Below, one piece after another: positions 17,281-27,301 of a stretch of DNA of 64,000 nt. The DNA is from Azospirillum sp. B510 (GTDB taxonomy: Bacteria; Pseudomonadota; Alphaproteobacteria; Azospirillales; Azospirillaceae). The stretch is taken from positions 753,501 through 817,500 of the forward strand of contig NC_013855.1 in NCBI RefSeq assembly GCF_000010725.1, written 5' to 3'. Each line of letters begins with the position of its first letter. The first letter of the stretch is position 1. The position numbers and the translations under genes were made by a program. A model generated the notes under the pieces. That model did no database searches. It was not told where the DNA came from and saw nothing but the letters and a program-made list of their open reading frames with translations.

Positions 17281-17345
17281 TGTCCGGAAACCCGTCCGAC
17301 AAACTATGTGTCCGGAAAGCCGTCGTCAACGCGGGTTTCCGGACA
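17281..17345. repeat. res-like site with three TGTCCGGAAA arms
   Basis: TGTCCGGAAA occurs at 17281-17290 and 17309-17318, and its complement TTTCCGGACA at 17336-17345, spaced 28 and 27 bases apart. The position directly before the resolvase gene suits resolvase subsites. Binding has not been shown. Confidence 0.6.
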
Positions 17346-17673
17346 GTTTGGCGGCTGGCTGTCAAACGGCCGATTGGCGGACGAGCAATGTCATGTTGCT
17401 CAACTCACGCAAGAATTGACTTCATGTGCATTCGATCGGTACAGCTAACTCTCCATTTGCTTAGGGTGCTGCTGTCCAATGTCCATCCTAACGGGAAGAA
17501 ATGAAATAAATACGCCCTTCGGTCGCGCGACATGATCGGCAGATTGAACGTCCGCCTGCCGTAGCCGCGATGTGGAACCTGAAAGACCTGTCCGTCGGAA
17601 AGACTTTTGGCGGATAGAAGTCCGAATTGCACGGTCAGAAAATACAATCAGAACATTACTAGGAGAATCAGCG
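17346..17673. other. Intergenic region before the RTX gene
   Basis: No gene recognised. The right part is moderately AT-rich and presumably holds the RTX promoter. I could not pick a convincing -35/-10 pair, although TACAAT lies about 30 bases before the start codon. Confidence 0.5.
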
Positions 17674-20600
17674 ATGGCGTCCAACTTGAGTTCATGGACT
17701 TTTCAGTCTGAGCGCTGGGTGAACACGACGACGGCGAATGATCAAAGCGTTCCCAACATCGCCTCCTTCCACGACGGCAGCTCGGTGATCGTTTGGATGT
17801 CCATGGGCCAGGATGGCAGCGGCGCCGGCGTGTACGGGCGTCGGCTGGATGCGTCCGGCAATCCTGTCGGCGGCGAGTTCCGCATCAACACCACCACCGC
17901 TGGGGACCAGGCGATGCCGACGGTCCTGGCCAACTCCGACGGTAGCTTCGTCGTCTACTGGCAGACCGGGACAAATCCAAATGTCGACATCGTCGGTCAG
18001 CGCTATGACGCGGCCGGAAACGCGTCTGGTAGCGAGTTTACCGTCAATTCTACCATTGCTGGAAGCCAGATTTGGCCTACGGTTAGTCCGCTTGCCGGCG
18101 GTGGACACCTCGTCTCTTGGTTCACCATGAACGCGGACGGAACCGTCCAGTCGATCAACGCCCGTCGCTTCGATGCTGCGGGAGCCGCGGTCGGCCAGGA
18201 CTTCCTGGTCGGCACCGTCGGGGGCGGGGTGGGGGTGAATTGGTCGCCGACGATCACGGGCTTGGCCGATGGCGGCTTCGTTGCCTTGTGGAAGAAGCCG
18301 GACGGCAGCGGCACGGGCATCTTTGGGCAACGGTTCGATGCGACCGGAGCGATGCAGGGGAGTGTCTTCCAGGTCAATGCGACCACCGCCTATGACCAGC
18401 AGCTGCCGAGCGCGGTGGCGCTGCCCGACGGTGGCTTCGTCGTGACCTGGACCTCGGCCAATCAGGACGGTGGCGGGAACGGCATCTTCGGACAACGCTA
18501 CAACGCGGCCGGAGGCAAAGTCGGCGGGGAATTCCTGGTCAACACCGCAACTGCTGCCAATCAGTACGACAGCCGGATGGCATCCTTGCCCGACGGTGGC
18601 TTTCTGGTGATGTACACGGCGGGCGACAACCAGGATGGCAGCGGTGCCGGTATATTCGGGCAGCGTTACGACGCCAATGCCGTGCGTGTCGGCGGCGAGT
18701 TCCGCCTGACCGATACGACCGCGGGCAACCAGTATCAGCAAGCCATGGCTGTCCGCGACGACGGCAGCATCGTCACCGCCTGGGCTTCTCCGGATGGGAG
18801 CAGCCAGGGGATCCAGTCGCGCATCATCGCCCCGGTACTCCCCGGAATTTTGCCGAGTGGCGAGCGCTGGGTGAACACGACGACGGCGAACGACCAAAGC
18901 GTTCCCAACATCGCCTCCTTCCACGACGGCAGCTCGGTGATCGTCTGGATGTCCATGGGCCAGGATGGCAGCGGCGCCGGCGTGTACGGGCGTCGGCTGG
19001 ATGCGTCCGGCAATCCTGTCGGCGGCGAGTTCCGCATCAACACCACCACCGCTGGGGACCAGGCGATGCCGACGGTCCTGGCCAACTCCGACGGTAGCTT
19101 CGTCGTCTACTGGCAGACCGGGACAAATCCAAATGTCGACATCGTCGGTCAGCGCTATGACGCGGCCGGAAACGCGTCTGGTAGCGAGTTCACCGTCAAT
19201 TCTACCATTGCTGGAAGCCAGATTTGGCCTACGGTTAGTCCGCTTGCCGGCGGTGGACACCTCGTCTCTTGGTTCACCATGAACGCGGACGGAACCGTCC
19301 AGTCGATCAACGCCCGCCGCTTCGATGCTGCGGGAGCCGCGGTCGGCCAGGACTTCCTGGTCGGCACCGTCGGGGGCGGGGTGGGGGTGAATTGGTCGCC
19401 GACGATCACGGGCTTGGCCGATGGCGGCTTCGTTGCCTTGTGGAAGAAGCCGGACGGCAGCGGCACGGGCATCTTTGGGCAACGGTTCGATGCGACCGGA
19501 GCGATGCAGGGGAGTGTCTTCCAGGTCAATGCGACCACCGCCTATGACCAGCAGCTGCCGAGCGCGGTGGCGCTGCCCGACGGTGGCTTCGTCGTGACCT
19601 GGACCTCGGCCAATCAGGACGGTGGCGGGAACGGCATCTTCGGACAACGCTACAACGCGGCCGGAGGCAAAGTCGGCGGGGAATTCCTAGTCAACACCGC
19701 AACTGCTGCCAATCAGCACGACAGCCGGATGGCATCCTTGCCCGACGGTGGCTTTCTGGTGATGTACACGGCGGGCGACAACCAGGATGGCAGCGGTGCC
19801 GGTATATTCGGGCAGCGTTACGACGCCAATGCCGTGCGTGTCGGCGGCGAGTTCCTCCTGACCGATACGACCGCGGGCAACCAGTATCAGCAAGCCATGG
19901 CCGTCCGCGACGACGGCAGCATCGTCACCGCCTGGGCTTCTCCGGATGGGAGCAGCCAGGGGATCCAGTCGCGGGTTTTGAAGACGGCTTTCCCCTACGA
20001 CACCCTGTATGGCAGCTTGGGCAACGACACGCTTGTCGCAGGCATTAGCCGAACTCGGATCTTCGGGCTCGATGGAGATGATCTGCTTCAGGGCAACGGG
20101 AGTTCCGATTACCTCGACGGAGGCAACGGAAATGACACCATTGTCGGAGGCGCGGGGGATGTTTTCATCGGGGGCGCTGGTGTCGACACGCTGATTTTCG
20201 ACTCCCCAACGGCCCTGACCCTGGACGTTGGTGGCAGTGGTTTTGAGGTGGTCTATGGGAATGTCGGCAATGATCGTCTGTGGACGTCACTGTCCGGACC
20301 ACTCACTGCATTCGGTGGCGCAGGGAACGACACCCTGATCGGTGGTACGGGCAACGACACGCTGGATGGTGGAAGCGGAACGGATTCGTTGGTGGGTGGC
20401 ATCGGTGACGATGTCTATGTCGTCGATAATGTCAGCGACGTGGTGACCGAACTGGCTAACGAAGGCACCGACGAGGTGCGCACGACGCTGAACGCCTACA
20501 CCCTGGGCGCCAACGTCGAGAACCTGACCTTCATCGGCAGCGGAGCCTTCACCGGGACCGGCAATGGGTTGGCAAACATCCTCCAGGGCGGTGCCGGAAA

Positions 20601-22722
20601 CGACACTTTGGACGGTGGCGCCGGGATCGACACCCTGCGCGGCGGTGCCGGCAACGACACTTACCTCGTGAGCGACATCGGCGACGTCATTGTTGAGAAC
20701 GCCGGTGAGGGAACCGACGAAGTGCGCACTGGTCTGTCCAGCTACACTCTGGCGGCCAATATCGAAAACCTCACCTACACTGGGACGGCAGCCTTCACCG
20801 GCATTGGCAACACCGGCAACAACCTCATCATCGGCGGAGCGGGCAACGACAGCCTGACCGGCGACGCCGGCAACGACACGCTGGATGGCGGAGCCGGGGC
20901 CGACACGCTGATCGGCGGCACCGGCAATGACACCTACATCGTCGACAACGCAGGTGATGTCGTCACCGAACTGGCCGGCCAAGGCACCGATACGGTGCGC
21001 ACCAGCCTCGCCAGCTACACCCTTGTGGCTAACGTCGAGAACCTCGTCTACACCGGCACCGGTCCCGTTACCTTCACCGGCAATGCCCTGAACAACAGCC
21101 TGACCGGCGGCGCAGGAGCCGATCTGCTGACCGGGCTGGACGGCAACGACACGCTGAACGGCGGGGCCGGCGCCGATACCCTGATCGGCGGCACCGGCAA
21201 CGACACCTATGTCGTTGACAACGTCGGCGACGTGCTGGTGGAACTGCCCGACGAGGGCATCGACACCGTGCAGAGTTCGATCAGCCACACCCTGTTGGCC
21301 GACTTCGAGAACCTCACCCTGACCGGCTCAGCCGCCCTCACCGGCACCGGCAATGCGCTGAACAACCTGCTGACCGGCAATGGGGCGGCCAACCTGCTGA
21401 CCGGTCTGGAGGGCGACGACACGCTGAACGGCGGCGGCGGGGCCGACACGCTCATCGGCGGTACCGGCAACGACCTCTACGTCGTCGACAATGCCGGCGA
21501 CGTGGTGACGGAACTGGTCGGCGAAGGGATCGACACGGTGAACGCCTCGATCAACTGGACGCTGGGCGCCAACATCGAGAACCTGACGCTGACCGGATCG
21601 GCGGCGATCAGCGCCACCGGCAACGAGCTGAACAACGTGCTGACCGGCAACAGCGGCGCCAACCTGCTGGACGGCGGGCTGGGAGCAGACAGCATGGCCG
21701 GCGGGGCGGGCAACGACGTCTACATCGTCGACAATGCCGGCGACGTGGTGACGGAGTTGGCCGGCCAGGGCACCGACGAAGTCCGCACCAGCCTCTCGAG
21801 CTATCTGCTGGGCGCCAACATCGAGGCCCTGACCTACACCGGCACCGGCGACTTTGCCGGCACCGGCAATGCACTCGACAATTTGCTGACCGGCGACCTC
21901 GGCAACGACACGCTCAGCGGCGGAGATGGGGCCGACACCCTGGATGGTGGGGCTGGGAGCAACCTGCTGATCGGTGGGGCCGGCAACGACGTCTATCTCG
22001 TCGGAGGCCTCGGCGATCAGGTGGTCGAACTGGCCGGCGAAGGCATCGATGAGGTGCGGACCGCCCTGACCGGCTACACCCTGACCGACGGGGTGGAAAC
22101 CCTGACCTACACGGGCGTGGCGGCGTTCGCCGGCACCGGCAATGCACTGGACAACCTGATTGCGGGTGGTGCGGGCGCTGACACGCTGGATGGTGGACTG
22201 GGTGCCGATACCCTGATCGGCGGGCTCGGCGACGACGTCTATGTGGTCGACAGCGTCGGCGACACGGTGATCGAAGGGGCCGATGCCGGCATCGACGAGG
22301 TTCGCACCACCCTGTCGGCCTTCACGCTGGGCGACAATGTGGAGCGGCTGCTGTTCCAGGGCGGCGGCGATGCCGTTGGCATCGGCAACGGGCTGGACAA
22401 CTGGCTGACGGGGAATGCCGGGAACGACACGCTCGATGGCGCCGCCGGCAATGACACCCTGCTGGGCGGCCTGGGCACCGACATGTTGACCGGCGGCAGC
22501 GGCGCCGATCTGTTCGTATTCGCCTCCGGGGACGGCCAGGACACCATCACCGACTTCGACGCGGCGCAGGGCGACCGGATCGGTCTGGCGGCCGGCCAGA
22601 GCTACAGTGTGGACACCAACGCCAATGGCGACGCGGTGATCGTCTATGGGACCAGCGATATCGTCACCCTGGTCGGCATCCAGCCTGCCGCGGTGTCGAG
22701 CACCTGGTTCGTGACGCTCTGA
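17674..22722 (+). CDS. Large RTX-type calcium-binding secreted protein
   Basis: 1,682 residues from an ATG preceded by AGGAGAA. Residues ~13-766 consist of ~47-residue repeats of the form [21 protein letters not shown], arranged as two almost identical ~371-residue blocks joined by a short linker. Residues ~770-1610 are acidic Gly/Asp nonapeptide repeats ([42 protein letters not shown]) interleaved with ~90-residue units containing [13 protein letters not shown] and [11 protein letters not shown], the calcium-binding beta-roll of RTX proteins. The C-terminus ([21 protein letters not shown] ... WFVTL) resembles the uncleaved secretion signal of type I exporters. There is no N-terminal signal peptide. 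No HlyB/HlyD genes are in the window. It is likely an extracellular surface or biofilm protein. Tn3-type debris flanks it on both sides. Confidence 0.9.
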   Translation: MASNLSSWTFQSERWVNTTTANDQSVPNIASFHDGSSVIVWMSMGQDGSGAGVYGRRLDASGNPVGGEFRINTTTAGDQAMPTVLANSDGSFVVYWQTGTNPNVDIVGQRYDAAGNASGSEFTVNSTIAGSQIWPTVSPLAGGGHLVSWFTMNADGTVQSINARRFDAAGAAVGQDFLVGTVGGGVGVNWSPTITGLADGGFVALWKKPDGSGTGIFGQRFDATGAMQGSVFQVNATTAYDQQLPSAVALPDGGFVVTWTSANQDGGGNGIFGQRYNAAGGKVGGEFLVNTATAANQYDSRMASLPDGGFLVMYTAGDNQDGSGAGIFGQRYDANAVRVGGEFRLTDTTAGNQYQQAMAVRDDGSIVTAWASPDGSSQGIQSRIIAPVLPGILPSGERWVNTTTANDQSVPNIASFHDGSSVIVWMSMGQDGSGAGVYGRRLDASGNPVGGEFRINTTTAGDQAMPTVLANSDGSFVVYWQTGTNPNVDIVGQRYDAAGNASGSEFTVNSTIAGSQIWPTVSPLAGGGHLVSWFTMNADGTVQSINARRFDAAGAAVGQDFLVGTVGGGVGVNWSPTITGLADGGFVALWKKPDGSGTGIFGQRFDATGAMQGSVFQVNATTAYDQQLPSAVALPDGGFVVTWTSANQDGGGNGIFGQRYNAAGGKVGGEFLVNTATAANQHDSRMASLPDGGFLVMYTAGDNQDGSGAGIFGQRYDANAVRVGGEFLLTDTTAGNQYQQAMAVRDDGSIVTAWASPDGSSQGIQSRVLKTAFPYDTLYGSLGNDTLVAGISRTRIFGLDGDDLLQGNGSSDYLDGGNGNDTIVGGAGDVFIGGAGVDTLIFDSPTALTLDVGGSGFEVVYGNVGNDRLWTSLSGPLTAFGGAGNDTLIGGTGNDTLDGGSGTDSLVGGIGDDVYVVDNVSDVVTELANEGTDEVRTTLNAYTLGANVENLTFIGSGAFTGTGNGLANILQGGAGNDTLDGGAGIDTLRGGAGNDTYLVSDIGDVIVENAGEGTDEVRTGLSSYTLAANIENLTYTGTAAFTGIGNTGNNLIIGGAGNDSLTGDAGNDTLDGGAGADTLIGGTGNDTYIVDNAGDVVTELAGQGTDTVRTSLASYTLVANVENLVYTGTGPVTFTGNALNNSLTGGAGADLLTGLDGNDTLNGGAGADTLIGGTGNDTYVVDNVGDVLVELPDEGIDTVQSSISHTLLADFENLTLTGSAALTGTGNALNNLLTGNGAANLLTGLEGDDTLNGGGGADTLIGGTGNDLYVVDNAGDVVTELVGEGIDTVNASINWTLGANIENLTLTGSAAISATGNELNNVLTGNSGANLLDGGLGADSMAGGAGNDVYIVDNAGDVVTELAGQGTDEVRTSLSSYLLGANIEALTYTGTGDFAGTGNALDNLLTGDLGNDTLSGGDGADTLDGGAGSNLLIGGAGNDVYLVGGLGDQVVELAGEGIDEVRTALTGYTLTDGVETLTYTGVAAFAGTGNALDNLIAGGAGADTLDGGLGADTLIGGLGDDVYVVDSVGDTVIEGADAGIDEVRTTLSAFTLGDNVERLLFQGGGDAVGIGNGLDNWLTGNAGNDTLDGAAGNDTLLGGLGTDMLTGGSGADLFVFASGDGQDTITDFDAAQGDRIGLAAGQSYSVDTNANGDAVIVYGTSDIVTLVGIQPAAVSSTWFVTL
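17710..18821 (+). repeat. Internal tandem duplication of the RTX gene, copy 1
   Basis: A 1,112-bp block repeats at 18862-19973, offset 1,152 bp (384 codons, in frame). By eye only a handful of bases differ, including changes giving Tyr to His and Arg to Leu. The two copies are recent, or kept alike by gene conversion. Confidence 0.95.
18862..19973 (+). repeat. Internal tandem duplication of the RTX gene, copy 2
   Basis: Second copy of the block described for 17710-18821. A 40-bp linker that is not part of the repeat separates the two copies. The reading frame is preserved through both. Confidence 0.95.
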
Positions 22723-22731
22723 ACCGGCAAT

Positions 22732-22753
22732 GGGGGAGGCTCGGGCCTCCCCC
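22732..22753 (+). terminator. Hairpin after the RTX gene
   Basis: A 9-bp perfect stem, GGGGGAGGC/GCCTCCCCC, with a TCGG loop begins 10 bases after the RTX stop. Only a short weak T run follows. A factor-independent or assisted terminator is likely. Confidence 0.7.
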
Positions 22754-22770
22754 TTGCTCGCTCAGGCACC

Positions 22771-22970
22771 GTGTCCGTCAAAGGGTGGCGAAACGGACAC
22801 TCTGATCCAGGCGGATCAGAGTGTCGCGAAAAGGGCTATAGCCACCTCGTCGGCATGCCGGCGGCGATCATATTTTTCGCGCGTGCGGCGATGCGCACGG
22901 TAGAATTCTCCCGTGAACGGGTGTCGCGAAAAGGAGCTGTCTGGGTGTCCGGCCGATGTCGCAGAAAGGG
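22771..22970. repeat. Second res-like region with repeated GTGTCGCGAAAAGG arms
   Basis: GTGTCCGT/ACGGACAC form an 8-bp inverted pair (22771-22800), which abuts a perfect 12-bp inverted pair ACACTCTGATCC/GGATCAGAGTGT (22797-22824). GTGTCGCGAAAAGG recurs at 22821 and 22921, with a related ATGTCGCAGAAAGG at 22956. This arrangement just before a Tn3-type tnpA start resembles a multi-subsite res. Confidence 0.55.
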
Positions 22971-23071
22971 GCTGGCGCGACTTTCAGGCTTCCTCATTCC
23001 TTTCGGGTGTACCGTGACAGCGCAGCCTCGGTTTCACTATGGTCCCGCCGACACGAACGGAGGGGATGAGT

Positions 23072-23419
23072 ATGGCGCGTCGGCGGCTGCTGACCGAGGA
23101 GCAATGGGCGAGCTTTCTGGCGGTCCCGGACGATGAGCGCGCCATGGTGCGCCACTACACCCTCGGCCGGGACGACCTCGATATCATTGCCCTCCGGCGG
23201 ACGCCGCACACCCGCCTGGGCTGCGCGGTTCTGCTCTGCTATCTCCATCATCCGGGGCGGATTCCCGGACCGGAAGAGCGCCCACCCACCGCGCTGCTGG
23301 AGTTCGCGGCCCGGCAGGTGGCCGCCGAACCGGACGACTTCATCGCCTACAGCCGACGCGACCAGAACCGGCGCGAGCAGGTCGCCGCGATCATGGCACG
23401 AAGCGGGGTGACGCCATAG
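23072..23419 (+). pseudogene. Tn3-family transposase, 5' fragment
   Basis: About 115 codons matching the N-terminal DUF4158-type domain of Tn3 transposases: MARRRLLTEEQWASF, RHYTLGRDDLDII, LGCAVLLCYLHHPGR. It aligns by eye with the first ~115 residues of the intact TnpA 1.2 kb downstream but is clearly a different lineage. The 3' end is cut by the left inverted repeat of the next transposon. AGGGG lies just upstream of the ATG. Confidence 0.85.
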
Positions 23420-23442
23420 GACGGGCAAGAATATACGCTAAG
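23405..23442 (+). repeat. Left inverted repeat of the Tn3-family transposon
   Basis: 38 bases starting GGGG and ending CGCTAAG. It matches the complement of 27264-27301 with 3 mismatches. Partial identity continues about 15 bases further inward. Confidence 0.93.
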
Positions 23443-23450
23443 CGGACAAA

Positions 23451-23954
23451 TCAGGAACGCTCGCGGCTGATGGCACCACCGCTTGGACTGACGTGTGGAC
23501 GCCAACAGCTATTCCGCGGATGGAAAATATGCGTGTGGCCGTTGCATGGATCCGGCATGAAACCAAGCGCTTCCCAGAATGCCGAGGCATCAGCGGTGCC
23601 GGCGTTGACCATCACTTGGCATTCCAAGGATTGGGATCTCTCAAGAAGAGAGAGGGCCAACTTGCGGCCGATGCCGCGGTGCCGAAGCGACGGTCGCACA
23701 TAGAAGCGCCGCATACGTAAGGCGCCCATTACAGCAGAATCGATGGTCATCCCTCCGATACCAGCCAGTTCGCTTCCAACATAGGCGGCGAGCAATACCT
23801 CTCCTTCACGGGCGAAGCGCTGCCTGTGCGATATCCACTCGGTCACGAGCCGCTCCAGGAATCGGTGGCCCTCGCAAGCTGCCTCGGCTCGTAGAACGTC
23901 GATACCCAGGGGTAAGCCATAAAGGACAGGGGCGAGATGAACTGCCGAATTCAT
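23451..23954 (-). CDS. GNAT-family N-acetyltransferase (transposon passenger)
   Basis: 167 residues. The acetyl-CoA-binding core is recognisable: LAAYVGSELAGIGGM strand pair, then RRFYVRPSLRHRGIGRKLA, which holds the R-x-x-G-x-G/A loop, and a C-terminal MVNAGTADASAFWEALGF. These are typical of small GNAT acetyltransferases. The gene overlaps the collapsed resolvase by ATGA and is read in the same direction, so it is carried inside the transposon as cargo. The substrate cannot be inferred. The tail after ~145 (HPRNSCWRPHV) runs toward the left inverted repeat and may have been altered by capture. Confidence 0.8.
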   Translation of the reverse strand: MNSAVHLAPVLYGLPLGIDVLRAEAACEGHRFLERLVTEWISHRQRFAREGEVLLAAYVGSELAGIGGMTIDSAVMGALRMRRFYVRPSLRHRGIGRKLALSLLERSQSLECQVMVNAGTADASAFWEALGFMPDPCNGHTHIFHPRNSCWRPHVSPSGGAISRERS

Positions 23955-24175
23955 TCGTTGGCCTCAGCCACATCACGGTGCCGTTTCACGATATCCGTCA
24001 CGGTATTCTTGCTGAGCCCCAGTTCCCGGCCGATCAGACGATAACTGCGACCCTTGAAAACGCCCACCACTTGGTAGTCGGCGCGGGCGGCGAAGGCGAG
24101 GAGGTCGCGCTCTTGTCGCGCGCAGGACTGGTCGGCGGTGGAGACCCGGCAGTAGAGGGCGGCACGCTGTCCCAT
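23951..24175 (-). pseudogene. Resolvase with large in-frame internal deletion
   Basis: 74 codons joining the first ~41 residues of a serine resolvase (ALYCRVSTADQ, QERDLLAFAARA) to its C-terminal helix-turn-helix (GRSYRLIGRELGLSKNTVTD). The ~110-120 residues holding the rest of the catalytic core and the E-helix are missing, with no frameshift. It retains the catalytic serine motif and the DNA-binding domain but should be unable to recombine. It could still bind res. Most simply a pseudogene. Confidence 0.8.
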
Positions 24176-24270
24176 TTGAACCCTCCCGGATTCATGCCCG
24201 GCAAACCCGCGTCCCGGCTAGGGTCGCCGCCAGCCAAAACAGACAATACTCCAACTGGGACAGCTCCTCC

Positions 24271-27246
24271 ATGCCGCGCCGCCGCGTCCTCACCGACGCC
24301 CAGATCACCGCCCTGTTCGCCCTGCCCACCGCCGAGGCCGACCTCATCCGCCACTACACCCTCGGCCCCGACGATTTGGCGGTCATCGCCCGGCGCCGCC
24401 GGCCGCACAACCGTCTCGGCTTCGCCCTACAGCTCTGCGCCCTGCGCTATCCCGGCCGGCTGATCCGGCCCGGCGAGCTGGTCCCGCCGACGATTGTCGC
24501 ATTCCTGGCGGAGCAGCTGGACATCGACCCGGACACCCTCGCCGACTATGCGGCCCGTGCACCGACCCGCTACGATCAGCTGGACGCGCTGCACGAGGCC
24601 TTCGGATTCAGCACCTTCACCCAGCCCGATCATCGCGAACTCTCGGCGTGGCTGGTGCCGATCGCCCTGGCGACGGTCAGCGCGATCACGGTCGCCGAGG
24701 CGCTGATGGCCGAGTTGCGGCGGCGACGCATTGCCGCCCCGGGAACCACCACGATCGAGCGCATGGTGGCCACTGCCCTCCTGCTGGCGGAACGCCACGC
24801 CGCCGCCAAGCTGAACTCCACCCTGTCTCCGGAACGCTGCACGGCATTGGACGCGCTGCTGGACAACCATCCGGGAACCGCGGTCAGCTCCCTGGCCTGG
24901 ACCCGGCAGCCGCCCGGCGCGCCCGGTCATCGGTCCATGGCGCGCCTGGTCGACCAACTTCGGCATCTCCGGCAGGTGGGGATCGACCCCGCGGCGACCG
25001 ATGGCGTTCATGCCGACCGGATCCGGCAGCTCGCCCGCGAGGGAAGCCGCCTGACCGCCCAGCACCTCCGGGCGCTCGGTCCGCTCCGCCGCCACGCCGT
25101 CCTGGTCGTGACGGTGCTGGACACGATCGCTCGCCTCACCGACGAGGCCATCGGCCTCTTCGATCGGCTGATCGGACGGATGTTCCGGCGGGCCGAGCGG
25201 CGCGCTTCGGCCGAACTCCGGAACAACGCCCGGTCCATGAACGACAAGGTGCGCCTGCTGGCCAAGCTCGGCGACGCCCTGATCGACGCCAGGAAAACCG
25301 GAACCGACGCCTTCGCCGCGATGGACAAGGTGATCCCCTGGGACCGGTTCGCCGAGGTCGTCGCGGAAGCCAGGGGGCTGACCCGGGACGATGGTCCGGA
25401 CTACCTCGCGCTCGCCGAAGCGAACCATGCGCTGCTGCGGCGGGTCGGCCCGCTGTTCCTGGACGCCTTCGAGTTCCAGGGCATCGCCGCCGTGACCGGG
25501 CTGCTCCGTGCTGTCGCGACGCTGCGTACCTTCTACGCCGGCAGTCGGCGAACCCTGCCGAAGGACATCCCGACCGGTTTCATCCGACGGAGCTGGCGGT
25601 CCGCCGTCTTCCGCGACGGCGCCATCGATGGCCAAGCCTACGAGCTGTGCCTCTTCGCGGAGCTTCGGGACCGGCTGCGCGCCGGCGACGTCTGGGTGGT
25701 CGGCAGCCGGCAGTACCGGGCCGTCGAGGATCAGCTCATTTCGAAGCCGCTGTTCGCCGAGATGCGGGAGGCCGGCCCGCTGCCGGTGGCGGTGGCGACC
25801 GACGCCACGCGCTACCTCCAGGACCGGAAGGAGATGCTGGAAGCGCGGCTGCGCGAGGTCTGCGACAAGGCCGCCCGGGACCAGCTTGTGGATGTTCGCT
25901 TCAGCGGCGACACCCTCAAGATCTCCCCGCTGCAAGCGGCGACGCCGGAAGACGCGGAACGGCTGGCCGACCGGGTCTACGCGTTGCTGCCGCGGGTGCG
26001 GATCACCGATCTCCTCGACGAGGTCGCCGAGTGGACCGGCGCCGTCGACTGCTTCACCCATCTGCGCACCGGCCTGCCGGCCGAGGACCGCCGCGTCGTC
26101 CTGACCGCCGTGTTGGCCGACGCCACCAATCTTGGACTGACGCGCATGACCGAGGCGTGCAGTGTCGCCAGTTACAAGCGGCTCGCCTGGACGGCGGGGT
26201 GGCATGTCAGCGAGGACGCCTACGGCCGGGCTCTGGCCCGGATCGTGGCGGCCCAGCAGGCGCAGCCCCTGGCCGCCCGCTTCGGCGGCGGAACGGCCTC
26301 CAGTTCCGATGGCCAGCACTTCCCGCTCGGCGGGCGCGGCGAGATAACCGGGGCCGTCAACCCGCACAAGGGGTCCGGCCCGGCGATCTCCTTCTACACC
26401 CACGTCTCGGACCGTTACGCGCCCTACCACACCAAGGCGATCTCGGTGGCGGAGAGCGAGGCGGCCCACGTCATCGACGGCCTGCTCTACCATGGCGCGG
26501 ACATCGGGATCGCCGTCCACCATGTCGATGGAGGCGGCGTTTCGGACCATGTCTTCGCGCTGTGCCATCTCCTTGGCTTCCGCTTTGCGCCGCGCATCCC
26601 CAACCTGCACGATCGGCGCCTTTACACCTTCGGGCCGGCGGCAACCTGGCCGACCCTGGAGCCGTTCATCGCCGGGCGGATCGACGAGGCGCTGATCCAG
26701 GCGCACTGGGAAGACCTGCTGCGGCTGGCCACCTCGATTCGGACCGGCACCGTGCCGGCGTCGCTGATGCTGAAACGGCTCGGCTCCTACCCTCGGCAGA
26801 ACGGATTGGCCTTGGCTCTCCGGGAGATCGGGCGCATCGAGCGGACAGCTTTCAGCTTGGAGTGGCTGCAAAATCCGGCACTTCGCCGCCAAGCCACGAC
26901 CGAGTTGAACAAGGGGGAGTCCCGCAACGCGCTCGCCCGCGCCGTGTGTTTCCACCGCCTTGGACGCATCCGCGACCGGACGCCGGAGAACCAGCAGCAC
27001 CGCGCCGGCGGCCTCAACCTGGTCGTGGCCGCGATCATCCTGTGGAACACCGTCTACATGGAGCGGGCCATCGATGTCCTGCGCGCCGGGGGTGAGCGCA
27101 TTCCCGACGAGTTGTTGAGCCATCTCGCGCCGCTGGGATGGCAACACATCAACCTGACCGGCGACTATCTCTGGAGTGCGGACCGGGTGCCGGGCACGTC
27201 GGGATACCGCCCGCTGCGCGCTCCAACCGAACTCCTGGCCGCATGA
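24271..27246 (+). CDS. tnpA: Tn3-family transposase TnpA
   Basis: 991 residues, full length. N-terminal DUF4158-type domain (MPRRRVLTDAQITALF, HYTLGPDDLAVI), long helical middle, and C-terminal DDE core. Catalytic positions are visible: Asp in SSDGQHFPLGG, Asp in VHHVDGGGVSDHVFALCHLL, and Glu in LNKGESRNALARAVCFHRLG. The usual ending PLGWQHINLTGDYLW is present. All expected catalytic residues are kept, so the enzyme may be active, although resolution would need a resolvase from elsewhere. It ends 17 bases before the right inverted repeat. Confidence 0.95.
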   Translation: MPRRRVLTDAQITALFALPTAEADLIRHYTLGPDDLAVIARRRRPHNRLGFALQLCALRYPGRLIRPGELVPPTIVAFLAEQLDIDPDTLADYAARAPTRYDQLDALHEAFGFSTFTQPDHRELSAWLVPIALATVSAITVAEALMAELRRRRIAAPGTTTIERMVATALLLAERHAAAKLNSTLSPERCTALDALLDNHPGTAVSSLAWTRQPPGAPGHRSMARLVDQLRHLRQVGIDPAATDGVHADRIRQLAREGSRLTAQHLRALGPLRRHAVLVVTVLDTIARLTDEAIGLFDRLIGRMFRRAERRASAELRNNARSMNDKVRLLAKLGDALIDARKTGTDAFAAMDKVIPWDRFAEVVAEARGLTRDDGPDYLALAEANHALLRRVGPLFLDAFEFQGIAAVTGLLRAVATLRTFYAGSRRTLPKDIPTGFIRRSWRSAVFRDGAIDGQAYELCLFAELRDRLRAGDVWVVGSRQYRAVEDQLISKPLFAEMREAGPLPVAVATDATRYLQDRKEMLEARLREVCDKAARDQLVDVRFSGDTLKISPLQAATPEDAERLADRVYALLPRVRITDLLDEVAEWTGAVDCFTHLRTGLPAEDRRVVLTAVLADATNLGLTRMTEACSVASYKRLAWTAGWHVSEDAYGRALARIVAAQQAQPLAARFGGGTASSSDGQHFPLGGRGEITGAVNPHKGSGPAISFYTHVSDRYAPYHTKAISVAESEAAHVIDGLLYHGADIGIAVHHVDGGGVSDHVFALCHLLGFRFAPRIPNLHDRRLYTFGPAATWPTLEPFIAGRIDEALIQAHWEDLLRLATSIRTGTVPASLMLKRLGSYPRQNGLALALREIGRIERTAFSLEWLQNPALRRQATTELNKGESRNALARAVCFHRLGRIRDRTPENQQHRAGGLNLVVAAIILWNTVYMERAIDVLRAGGERIPDELLSHLAPLGWQHINLTGDYLWSADRVPGTSGYRPLRAPTELLAA

Positions 27247-27263
27247 TGTTCCGGCTTTGTCCG

Positions 27264-27301
27264 CTTAGCGTATATTCTCGCCCATTCTATGGCGTCACCC
27301 C
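27264..27301 (-). repeat. Right inverted repeat of the Tn3-family transposon
   Basis: Complement of the left repeat with 3 mismatches in 38. Its outer end abuts codons for WPYL of an IS256-type transposase read on the opposite strand. Confidence 0.93.

Larger units (their letters stand above)
23405..27301. mobile_element. Tn3-family transposon, 3.9 kb, 38-bp inverted repeats
   Basis: Bounded by 38-bp inverted repeats that begin GGGGTGACGCCATAG and end ATACGCTAAG, the classic Tn3-family pattern (left 23405-23442, right 27264-27301, 35 of 38 matching). It contains tnpA, a collapsed resolvase gene and a GNAT acetyltransferase as passenger. The 5 bases outside the ends differ (GAAGC left, AGGTA right), so there is no target duplication. 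The left flank is a tnpA fragment and the right flank an IS256 transposase, so at least one flank was rearranged after insertion. Confidence 0.9.

Noticed and set aside
20300..22560. Dense short repeats resembling a repeat array or CRISPR
   Set aside because: They encode the Gly/Asp RTX nonapeptide repeats in frame, with variable spacing and no unique spacers.
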